The position numbers and the translations under genes were made by a program. Below are positions 10,116-20,900 of a DNA stretch of 64,000 nucleotides, one piece after another. This DNA comes from Nemopilema nomurai. Lineage: Eukaryota; Cnidaria; Scyphozoa; Rhizostomeae; Rhizostomatidae. Each line of letters begins with the position of its first letter. Position 1 is the stretch's first letter. Location of the stretch: NCBI GenBank assembly GCA_003864495.1, contig ML133420.1:4054340-4118339 (forward strand), written 5' to 3'. The notes under the pieces were generated by a model. The model saw only the letters and a list, made by a program, of their open reading frames with translations. It was not told where the DNA came from and searched no databases.

Positions 10116-10491
10116 CGGGGGTTGCTGCAGAGGTTGCCAGACCTACCTACAATCACCTCAGTTACAGTGGCGGCAGCCGCTAGGGCTGCATAGCTGCGGG
10201 CTGGCTGGTTTTCCTCTCTCGTAGTGTATGGGCGGCTAGAGTTATTGGCTTTGCTTGTGGGCTTCTTGCTCCAGGTAGGAACAGGCGGTAAGGTCTTTCT
10301 TAGTTGTCGTTGGTGTTGTCTTAACCTATCTTTTTGGTTGCTTCATCTGTGGTTTCTCCATCAGTACTTACGTTCTCAGGATCAGCGCTTGTGGGAACAA
10401 ACTTCCGTTGGCCATTTGAAGAAACAGAGTCCTTCGCCAGGCTTCTGGGAGCTCGATCTTGGCTCAGAATTGAAGCCAACCTCTCGGCCAT
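10116..10491 (-). pseudogene. Tx1-B ORF1 N-terminal part, broken by stops
   Basis: Translation from ATG 10489-10491 gives MAERLASILSQDRAP and continues for about 56 codons. In-frame TAA codons follow near 10322 and 10304. Further downstream a Ser-Tyr-Ala-Ala segment corresponds to the SYAAAAVTVSELFLGRS region of copy A, in a shifted frame. This is the N-terminus of the RNA-binding ORF1 protein, no longer connected to the CCHC part. Confidence 0.65.
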
Positions 10492-10514
10492 AGTTTCCCC
10501 TCAAAAAGAGTTAT

Positions 10515-10560
10515 AGACGCCCCTTGGAGAGACTCTATGGTGAGAGTCCCAAGGGCGTCT
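10515..10560. repeat. Perfect-arm hairpin in Tx1-B 5' UTR
   Basis: AGACGCCC (10515) pairs with GGGCGTCT (ending 10560). Inside it TTGG pairs with CCAA, and GACTCT with AGAGTC, giving an 18-bp stem with two small bulges and a short loop. It lies between the U2 junction and the ORF1 start of Tx1-B. At the matching place in Tx1-A (about 1665-1700) only traces of the arms are present. Confidence 0.75.
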
Positions 10561-10588
10561 AAGCATGTATCCTCTAAACTGTTGGGGC

Positions 10589-10616
10589 GATCTTAGCCAA
10601 AAGGCAGAGAAGCGAT
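10589..10616 (-). ncRNA. U2 snRNA 5' end (nt 1-28), gene interrupted
   Basis: The minus strand from 10616 down matches U2 nt 1-28 with one mismatch (G to T at nt 11). It stops at GATC, where LINE Tx1-B begins. The break is 6 nt upstream of that at 1724. Some variability at the 5' junction is normal for target-primed reverse transcription. The remaining U2 body is not found beside it. Confidence 0.88.
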
Positions 10617-10873
10617 ACCGAATATCCCTTAAGCAGTTGAGACTCTCCACCACCTTCCTTGGTTGCTTGCGGGCTATGACTGGCTCCTTTGCTCTTGTCT
10701 CATTGTTCTTTCTCAATCAGCAACAAATCAGTAATCAGTAATCAGTAATCAAATATCAAAACATCAATCAGTAAACAAATCAAAACCAATAGAGTGCCAC
10801 TACCTACCTACCTACTACCTACGTAGTAGGCCTTTCTCGTCGGTTGGCAATGACAGACCAAGGCTGTACAATT
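10617..10873 (-). promoter_or_regulatory. U2 gene 5' flank, second copy
   Basis: Near-identical to 1758-2022, including the AATCAGT heptamer cluster (about 10725-10750) and the CCTA run before CGTAGTAGG. Small length differences occur in the simple repeats. Upstream of 10873 the sequence becomes unique and leads to the U1 gene. This placement argues that the block is a genuine snRNA gene flank rather than part of the LINE. Confidence 0.65.
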
Positions 10874-11115
10874 ATGGCCGTAGAGGACGTAGACACTTGG
10901 TTTACTGAGCTGAGCTGAGCGTTGATAATAAACATCCACAAATGAAGGAAAGATAGACAGCCGTTGCAGACGAAGACACCAGCGACGGCACGCACCTAGA
11001 TGCAGATAAACCAACTTGAAATCAAGACAGTAGAAAACAACTATCTATAATCAACACGGTGCGGAGCGTGAACACAACGGGCAACTTGCAAACAAGGCAA
11101 CAAGAGAGTGTAAGG
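10874..11115. other. Spacer between U1 3' end and U2 5' flank
   Basis: This 242-bp stretch shows no convincing open frame. It would hold the U1 3'-end processing box just below 11116, but I cannot assign one with confidence. Nothing else is recognised. Confidence 0.4.
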
Positions 11116-11279
11116 CAAGATTTGCGCAGAACGCAGGTCCCCACTACCAGAAATTGTACGGTCGAGTTACCCACGTTTGGGGTAATCGCAGGGGTCAGCC
11201 CAACCGAGCTGCAATGGAAGGGCCTCACCCTGGAGGAAACGCCTTCATTATCACGTTGTCTTCCCCGTCAGGTAAGTAT
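11116..11279 (-). ncRNA. U1 snRNA gene copy (variant or pseudogene)
   Basis: Read on the minus strand from 11279 this is a full-length U1 homologue of about 164 nt. The 5' splice-site-pairing end ATACTTACCTG is intact. The CTGACCCCTGCGATTACCCC and GTAGTGGGG blocks are also well kept. Three protein-binding sites differ from the usual metazoan form. The U1-70K loop reads GATAATGAAGG instead of GATCANGAAGG. The U1A loop reads ATTGCAGCTC instead of ATTGCACTCC. The Sm site reads AATTTCTGG instead of AATTTGTGG. The last stem-loop pairs poorly. It lies on the same strand as the U2 pieces on both sides, so this is a U1/U2 cluster. Function of this copy is doubtful. Confidence 0.85.
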
Positions 11280-11866
11280 GACTCTTCCAGGGTGCAAGGG
11301 AGCTGGTTGGTGGTAGGAATTGCTCGACACATGAGGGAAAGGAGTCACGCACACCATCCTCATTTTATAGAGCGAGCTGTGGAGTTCCGGTCAGCTTGTC
11401 GTGGCTGTCTGGCTGAGGTGGGATGAGACTTTGTTAGCGCTCGTAGTCATCTGAAGCATGCCCATGTTTCTGCACTGCTACTACTACTACTGCTACTACT
11501 ACTACTACAGATTACGCCTGAATCCAAGCAGCGTCTGGACTGGAGCCATGGTAAATTTAAGAATTGTTTTAATTGTTTCTCCAGAACTGACCGGAACACA
11601 ATCATGAAACACAACTTTTCGCGGTATTATAAGATATAATAAGGTATAATAAGATGTATGAGAGTGAGAGACAAAGCAATTTATCGACACCACAATAATC
11701 CATGCTACGAAAATGCTACGCTACAAATATAATCCTACACTACGCACAAACTTGCAATGGCAATGACATTGAAAATGACACGAACGTACGAAGGAACAAA
11801 CAAACGACCCAGCCACTAATGTCTGTCTGTGTTTATCGGTTTGTTTTTAAGATAGGTAAAGAGGGG
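11280..11866. other. U1 upstream region and spacer
   Basis: This is the 5' flank of the U1 copy and the gap to the U2 3' end. A TATAAAAT-like string lies at about 11364-11371 (minus sense), around 90 bp upstream of the U1 start. I cannot identify a proximal sequence element by comparison with the U2 flanks. Apart from the CTA microsatellite nothing else is recognised. Confidence 0.4.
11474..11508. repeat. (CTA)n microsatellite
   Basis: About 11 units of CTA with CTG interruptions (11474-11508), upstream of the U1 copy. Confidence 0.9.
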
Positions 11867-11925
11867 CTGGGCCACCCATGGCTGTACTGCAATGCCAGGG
11901 CAACCCGTGCTCGCGGTAAGGCATT
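11867..11925 (-). ncRNA. U2 snRNA 3' end (stem-loop IV region), gene interrupted
   Basis: On the minus strand this reads GCACGGGTTGCCCTGGCATT followed by GCAGTACAGCCATGGG and GGCCCA. It closely follows the 3' terminus of insect U2 (CACGGGTTGGCCCGG, ATTGCAGTAC, GGCCCA). The segment 11875-11900 folds into a hairpin with the ATTGCAGTAC loop, the U2B''/A' binding site of stem-loop IV. The U2 body upstream (to about nt 145) is missing. In its place the satellite array starts at 11926. The fragment is on the same strand as the U1 and U2 copies. Confidence 0.7.
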
Positions 11926-14900
11926 ATGTTCAACTAGAACCTAACTAACAATTTATAGTTGCACTTATCTGAGACAAAATATTACTTACTGGATTCACCA
12001 GATAATTACCAACTAGAGAAGCAAAGTCATTTAATTTATTATGAGGCACTGTGAAACTAGAGTTATTTATCATTCCACAAACTTTGTAGTAAACAATGTC
12101 AAACTAGGAGCTAAAAATTTATAGTTGAACTTATCAGAGGCAAGAGATTATCAATTGCATTCAACAGATAATTATGGACTAGAGAAGCAAGGTAATTCAT
12201 TTTATTCGACATACACAGTTAAATTGGAGTTATTTATCATTCAACAACCTTAACAAATTTACAATGTTAAACTAGAAGGTAGTAGTTTTTAATTTAACTT
12301 ATCACAGTCTAGACAACCAGAGGCACAGTATTATCCTTGTTTTTATCAAGAACTAATAAACAAGAGCCACTGAATTACTTCTTCAGCCAGAGTAACTGAA
12401 TTAATAACTGAATTTATCAGTCACTGTTCAGGAAGAGCCATTTTATTGAACTCCTTTGGTTAATTTTCACGGTTTAACTAGATGCACTAATGTATTTACT
12501 GCATTGATCAGACACTGTTAAACCAGCGAAACACAGTCATTAATATATTTTGTCAATCATTTTGAACTAGTAGTGCGGTTATATTTGCCGTGCCAACAAG
12601 GCACTGCTCAGTAAGATTACTTTCTTTACAAACTATTTCCTCAATTGTCACTGTTCAGCAAGAGGCAGAAGGTTATTAGCTGCATTCACTATATAATTAT
12701 CAACTTGAGCAGCAAAGTATTTCATTTCGTTTAAGAGGGAATTTGTAACCAGAGTTATTTATCATTCAACAACCTTATCTAATATACAATGTTCAACTAG
12801 AAGCTAACTAACAATTTATAGTTGCACTTATCTGAGACAAAATATTACTTACTGGATTCACCAGATGATTATCAACTAGAGAAGCAAAGTCATTTAACTT
12901 ATTATGAGGCACTGTCAAAGTAGAGTTTTTTATCATTCCACAAACTTTGTAGTAAACAATGTCAAACTAGGAGCTAAAAATTTATAGTTGAACTGATCAG
13001 AGGCAAGAGATTATAAATTGCATTCAACAGATAATTATGGACTAGAGAAGCAAAGTAATTCATTTTATTAGACATACACAGTTAAACTGGAGTTATTTAT
13101 CATTCAACAACCTTAACAAATTTACAATGTTAAACTAGAAGGTAGTAGTTTTTAACTAAACTTATCACAGTCTAGACAACCAGAGGCACAGTATCATCCA
13201 TGTTTTTATCAAGAACTAATGAACAAGAGCCACTGAATTATTTTTCAGCCAGAGTAACTGAATTAATAACTGAGTTTATCAGTCACTGTTCAGGAAGAGC
13301 CATTTTATTGAACTCCTTTGGTTAATTTTCACGGTTTAACTAGATGCACTAATGTATTTACTGCATTGATCAGACACTTTGAACTAACGAAACAGAGTCA
13401 TTAATATATTTTGTCAATCATTTTGAACTAGTATTGCGGTTATATTTGCCGTGCCAACAAGGCACTGCTCAGTAAGATTACTTTCTTTACAAACTATTTC
13501 CCTCAATTGTCACTGTTCAGCCAGAGGCAGAAGGTTATTAGCTGCATTCACTATATAATTATCAACTTGAGCAGCAAAGTAATTCATTTCGTTTATTAGG
13601 GAATTTTTAACCAGAGTTATTTATCATTCAACAACCTAAACAAATTTACAATGTTCAACTAGAAGCTAACTAACAATTTATAGTTGCACTTATCTGAGAC
13701 AAAATATTACTTACTGGATTCACCAGATACTTACCAACTAGAGAAGCGAAGTCATTTAATTTATTATGAGGCACTGTGAAACTAGAGTTATTTATCATTC
13801 CACAAACTTTGTAGTAAACAATGTCCAACTAGGAGCTAATAATTGATACTTGAAGTTATCAGAGGCAAGAGATTATCAACTGCATTCAACAGATAATTAT
13901 GGACTAGAGAAGCAAAGTAATTCATTTTATTCGACATACACAGTTAAACTGGAGTTATTTATCATTCAACAACCTTAACAAATTTACAATATTAAACTAG
14001 AACCTAGTAGTTTTTAATTAAACTTATCACAGTCTAGACAACCAGAGGCAAAGTATCATCCTTGTTTTTATCAAGAACTAATGAACAAGAGCCACTGAAT
14101 TATTTCTTCAGCCAGAGTAACTGAATTAATAACTGAATTTATCAGTCACTGTTCAGGAAGAGCCATTTTATTGAACTCCTTTGGTTAATTTTCACGGTTT
14201 AACTAGATGCACTAATGTATGTACTGCATTGATCAGACACTGTTAAGCCAGCGAAACAGAGTCATTAATATATTTTGTCAATCATTTTGAACTAGTAGTG
14301 CGGTTATATCTACCGTGCGAACAAGACACTTCTCAGTAAGATTAGTTTCTTTACAAACCATTTCTCTCAATTGTCACTGTTCAGCCAGAGGCAGAAGGTT
14401 ATTAGCTGCATTCACTATATAATTATCAATTTAAGCAGCAAAGTAATTCATTTCGTTTATTAGGGAATTTTTAACCAGAGTTATTTATCATTCAACAACC
14501 TAAACAAATTTACAATGTTCAACTAGAAGCTAACTAACAATTTATAGTTGCACTTATCTGAGACAAAATATTACTTACTGGATTCACCAGATACTTACCA
14601 ACTAGAGAAGCGAAGTCATTTAATTTATTATGAGGCACTGTGAAACTAGAGTTATTTATCATTCCACAAACTTTGTAGTAAACAATGTCCAACTAGGAGC
14701 TAATAATTGATACTTGAAGTTATCAGAGGCAAGAGATTATCAACTGCATTCAACAGATAATTATCAACTTGAGCAGCAAAGTAATTCATTTCGTTGATGA
14801 GGGAATTTGTAACCAGAGTTATTTATCATTCAACAACCTAAACAAATTTACTATGTTCAACTAGAAGCTAACTTACAATTTATAGTTGCACTTATCTGAG

Positions 14901-17900
14901 ACAAAATATTACTTACTGGATTCACCAGATAATTATCAACTAGAGAAGCAAAGTCATTTAATTTATTATGAGGCACTGTCAAAGTAGAGTTTTTTATCAT
15001 TCCACAAACTTTGTAGTAAACAATGTCAAACTAGGAGCTAAAAATTTATAGTTGAACTTCTCATAGGCAAGAGATTATCAATTGCATTCAACAGATAATT
15101 ATGGACTAGAGAAGCAAAGTAATTCATTTTATTCGACATACACAGTTAAACTGGAGTTATTTATCATTCAACAACCTTAACAAATTTACAATATTAAACT
15201 AGAACCTAGTAGTTTTTAATTAAACTTATCACAGTCTAGACAACCAGAGGCAAAGTATCATCCTTGTTTTTATCAAGAACTAATGAACAAGAGCCACTGA
15301 ATTATTTCTTCAGCCAAAGTAACTGAATTAATAACTGAATTTATCAGTCACTGTTCAGGAAGAGCCATTTTATTGAACTCCTTTGGTTAATTTTCACGGT
15401 TTAACTAGATGCACTAATGTATTTACTGCATTGATCAGACACTGTTAAACCAGCGAAACAGAGTCATTAATATATTTTCAATCATTTTGAACTAGTAGTG
15501 CGGTTATATCTACCGTGCGAACAAGACACTTCTCAGTAAGATTAGTTTCTTTACAAACCATTTCTCTCAATTGTCACTGTTCAGCCAGAGGCAGAAGGTT
15601 ATTAGCTGCATTCACTATATAATTATCAATTTAAGCAGCAAAGTAATTCATTTCGTTTATTAGGGAATTTTTAACCAGAGTTATTTATCATTCAACAACC
15701 TAAACAAATTTACAATGTTCAACTAGAAGCTAACTAACAATTTATAGTTGCACTTATCTGAGACAAAATATTACTTACTGGATTCACCAGATACTTACCA
15801 ACTAGAGAAGCGAAGTCATTTAATTTATTATGAGGCACTGTGAAACTAGAGTTATTTATCATTCCACAAACTTTGTAGTAAACAATGTCCAACTAGGAGC
15901 TAATAATTGATACTTGAAGTTATCAGAGGCAAGAGATTATCAACTGCATTCAACAGATAATTACCAACTTGAGCAGCAAAGTAATTCATTTCGTTGATGA
16001 GGGAATTTGTAACCAGAGTTATTTATCATTCAACAACCTAAACAAATTTACTATGTTCAACTAGAAGCTAACTTACAATTTATAGTTGCACTTATCTGAG
16101 ACAAAATATTACTTACTGGATTCACCAGATACTTACCAACTAGAGAAGCGAAGTCATTTAATTTATTATGAGGCACTGTGAAACTAGAGTTATTTATCAT
16201 TCCACAAACTTTGTAGTAAACAATGTCCAACTAGGAGCTAAAAATTTATAGTTGAACTTATCATAGGCAAGAGATTATCAATTGCATTCAACAGATAATT
16301 ATGGACTAGAGAAGCAAAGTAATTCATTTTATTCGACATACACAGTTAAACTGGAGTTATTTATCATTCAACAACCTTAACAAATTTACAATATTAAACT
16401 AGAAGCTAGTAGTTTTTAATTAAACTTATCACAGTCTAGACAACCAGAGGCAAAGTATCATCCTTGTTTTTATCAAGAACTAATGAACAAGAGCCACTGA
16501 ATTATTTCTTCAGCCAAAGTAACTGAATTAATAACTGAATTTATCAGTCACTGTTCAGGAAGAGCCATTTTATTGAACTCCTTTGGTTAATTTTCACGGT
16601 TTAACTAGATGCACTAATGTATTTACTGCATTGATCAGACACTGTTAAACCAGCGAAACAGAGTCATTAATATATTTTGTCAATCATTTTGAACTAGTAT
16701 TGCGGTTATATTTGCCGTGCCAACAAGGCACTGCTCAGTAAGATTACTTTCTTTACAAACTATTTCCTCAATTGTCACTGTTCAGCCAGAGGCAGAAGGT
16801 TATTAGCTGCATTCACTATATAATTATCAACTTGAGCAGCAAAGTATTTCATTTCGTTTAAGAGGGAATTTTTAACCAGAGTTATTTATCATTCAACAAC
16901 CTTATCTAATATACAATGTTCAACTAGAAGCTAACTAACAATTTATAGTTGCACTTATCTGAGACAAAATATTACTTACTGGATTCACCAGATAATTATC
17001 AACTAGAGAAGCAAAGTCATTTAATTATTTTGAGGCACTGTGAAAGTAGAGTTTTTTATCATTCCACAAACTTTGTAGTAAACAATGTCCAACTAGGAGC
17101 TAATAATTGATACTTGAAGTTATCAGAGGCAAGAGATTATCAACTGCATTCAACAGATAATTATCAACTTGAGCAGCAAAGTAATTCATTTCGTTGATGA
17201 GGGAATTTGTAACCAGAGTTATTTATCATTCAACAACCTAAACAAATTTACTATGTTCAACTAGAAGCTAACTTACAATTTATAGTTGCACTTATCTGAG
17301 ACAAAATATTACTTACTGGATTCACCAGATAATTATCAACTAGAGAAGCAAAGTCATTTAATTCATTATGAGGCACTGTCAAAGTAGAGTTTTTTATCAT
17401 TCCACAAACTTTGAAGTAAACAATGTCAAACTAGGAGCTAAAAATTTATAGTTGAACTTCTCATAGGCAAGAGATTATCAATTGCATTCAACAGATAATT
17501 ATGGACTAGAGAAGCAAAGTAATTCATTTTATTCGACATACACAGTTAAACTGGAGTTATTTATCATTCAACAACCTTAACAAATTTACAATATTAAACT
17601 AGAACCTAGTAGTTTTTAATTAAACTTATCACAGTCTAGACAACCAGAGGCAAAGTATGATCCTTGTTTTTATCAAGAACTAATGAACAAGAGCCACTGA
17701 ATTATTTCTTCAGCCAAAGTAACTGAATTAATAACTGAATTTATCAGTCACTGTTCAGGAAGAGCCATTTTATTGAACTCCTTTGGTTAATTTTCACGGT
17801 TTAACTAGATGCACTAATGTATTTACTGCATTGATCAGACACTGTTAAACCAGCGAAACAGAGTCATTAATATATTTTGTCAATCATTTTGAACTAGTAG

Positions 17901-20900
17901 TGCGGTTATATCTACCGTGCGAACAAGACACTTCTCAGTAAGATTAGTTTCTTTACAAACCATTTCTCTCAATTGTCACTGTTCAGCCAGAGGCAGAAGG
18001 TTATTAGCTGCATTCACTATATAATTATCAATTTAAGCAGCAAAGTAATTCATTTCGTTTATTAGGGAATTTTTAACCAGAGTTATTTATCATTAAACAA
18101 CCTAAACAAATTTACTATGTTCAACTAGAAGCTAACTTACAATTTATAGTTGCACTTATCTGAGACAAAATATTACTTACTGGATTCACCAGATAATTAT
18201 CAACTAGAGAAGCAAAGTCATTTAATTTATTATGAGGCACTGTCAAAGTAGAGTTTTTTATCATTCCACAAACATTGTAGTAAACAATGTCAAACTAGGA
18301 GCTACAAATTTATAGTTGAACTTATCAGAGGCAAGAGATTATCAATTGCATTCAACAGATAATTATGGACTAGAGAAGCAAAGTAATTCATTTTATTCGA
18401 CATACACAGTTAAACTGGAGTTATTTATCATTCAACAACCTTAACAAATTTACAATATTAAACTAGAAGCTAGTAGTTTTTAATTAAACTTATCACAGTC
18501 TAGACAACCAGAGGCAAAGTATCATCCTTGTTTTTATCAAGAACTAATGAACAAGAGCCACTGAATTATTTCTTCAGCCAGAGTAACTGAATTAATAACT
18601 GAATTTATCAGTCACTGTTCAGGAAGAGCCATTTTATTGAACTCCTTTGGTTAATTTTCACGGTTTAACTAGATGCACTAATGTATGCACTGCATTGATC
18701 AGACACTGTTAAACCAGCGAAACAGAGTCATTAATATATTTTGTCAATCATTTTGAACTAGTAGTGCGGTTATATCTACCGTGCGAACAAGACACTTCTC
18801 AGTAAGATTAGTTTCTTTACAAACCATTTCTCTCAATTGTCACTGTTCAGCCAGAGGCAGAAGGTTATTAGCTGCATTCACTATATAATTATCAATTTAA
18901 GCAGCAAAGTAATTCATTTCGTTTATTAGGGAATTTTTAACCAGAGTTATTTATCATTCAACAACCTAAAACAAATTTACAATGTTCAACTAGAAGCTAA
19001 CTAACAATTTATAGTTGCACTTATCTGAGACAAAATATTACTTACTGGATTCACCAGATACTTACCAACTAGAGAAGCGAAGTCATTTAATTTATTATGA
19101 GGCACTGTGAAACTAGAGTTATTTATCATTCCACAAACTTTGTAGTAAACAATGTCCAACTAGGAGCTAATAATTGATACTTGAAGTTATCAGAGGCAAG
19201 AGATTATCAACTGCATTCAACAGATAATTATCAACTTGAGCAGCAAAGTAATTCATTTCGTTGATGAGGGAATTTGTAACCAGAGTTATTTATCATTCAA
19301 CAACCTAAACAAATTTACTATGTTCAACTAGAAGCTAACTTACAATTTATAGTTGCACTTATCTGAGACAAAATATTACTTACTGGATTCACCAGATAAT
19401 TATCAACTAGAGAAGCAAAGTCATTTAATTCATTATGAGGCACTGTCAAAGTAGAGTTTTTTATCATTCCACAAACTTTGAAGTAAACAATGTCAAACTA
19501 GGAGCTAAAAATTTATAGTTGAACTTCTCATAGGCAAGAGATTATCAATTGCATTCAACAGATAATTATGGACTAGAGAAGCAAAGTAATTCATTTTATT
19601 CGACATACACAGTTAAACTGGAGTTATTTATCATTCAACAACCTTAACAAATTTACAATATTAAACTAGAACCTAGTAGTTTTTAATTAAACTTATCACA
19701 GTCTAGACAACCAGAGGCAAAGTATGATCCTTGTTTTTATCAAGAACTAATGAACAAGAGCCACTGAATTATTTCTTCAGCCAAAGTAACTGAATTAATA
19801 ACTGAATTTATCAGTCACTGTTCAGGAAGAGCCATTTTATTGAACTCCTTTGGTTAATTTTCACGGTTTAACTAGATGCACTAATGTATTTACTGCATTG
19901 ATCAGACACTGTTAAACCAGCGAAACAGAGTCATTAATATATTTTGTCAATCATTTTGAACTAGTAGTGCGGTTATATCTACCGTGCGAACAAGACACTT
20001 CTCAGTAAGATTAGTTTCTTTACAAACCATTTCTCTCAATTGTCACTGTTCAGCCAGAGGCAGAAGGTTATTAGCTGCATTCACTATATAATTATCAATT
20101 TAAGCAGCAAAGTAATTCATTTCGTTTATTAGGGAATTTTAACCAGAGTTATTTATCATTAAACAACCTAAACAAATTTACTATGTTCAACTAGAAGCTA
20201 ACTTACAATTTATAGTTGCACTTATCTGAGACAAAATATTACTTACTGGATTCACCAGATAATTATCAACTAGAGAAGCAAAGTCATTTAATTTATTATC
20301 AGGCACTGTCAAAGTAGAGTTTTTTATCATTCCACAAACTTTGTAGTAAACAATGTCAAACTAGGAGCTAAAATTTATAGTTGAACTTATCATAGGCAAG
20401 AGATTATCAATTGCATTCAACAGATAATTATGGACTAGAGAAGCAAAGTAATTCATTTTATTCGACATACACAGTTAAACTGGAGTTATTTATCATTCAA
20501 CAACCTTAACAAATTTACAATATTAAACTAGAACCTAGTAGTTTTTAATTAAACTTATCACAGTCTAGACAACCAGAGGCAAAGTATGATCCTTGTTTTT
20601 ATCAAGAACTAATGAACAAGAGCCACTGAATTATTTCTTCAGCCAAAGTAACTGAATTAATAACTGAATTTATCAGTCACTGTTCAGGAAGAGCCATTTT
20701 ATTGAACTCCTTTGGTTAATTTTCACGGTTTAACTAGATGCACTAATGTATTTACTGCATTGATCAGACACTGTTAAACCAGCGAAACAGAGTCATTAAT
20801 ATATTTTGTCAATCATTTTGAACTAGTAGTGCGGTTATATCTACCGTGCGAACAAGACACTTCTCAGTAAGATTAGTTTCTTTACAAACCATTTCTCTCA

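Larger units (their letters stand above)
6248..10588 (-). mobile_element. Tx1-clade LINE copy B, U2-inserted, with hAT fragment inside
   Basis: Minus-strand LINE of the same clade as copies A and C but a clearly different subfamily. Its 5' end abuts U2 nt 28 at 10588/10589. ORF1 begins at 10491 and ORF2 at 8092. A hAT-derived segment lies between about 8468 and 9500, inside the 3' half of ORF1. ORF2 has at least three internal deletions and is cut off near 6248 by the ISL2EU remnant, losing the C-terminal zinc-knuckle region and the 3' UTR. The element is inactive. Confidence 0.85.

Noticed and set aside
11059..11426. Plus-strand protein-coding frames at 11059-11426
   Set aside because: They overlap the minus-strand U1 snRNA sequence, which fully explains the conservation.
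12695..12760. CENP-B-box-like string (TTCGTTGATGAGGGA) in the satellite
   Set aside because: Only about six of the nine core positions fit the box, so this is too weak to call.
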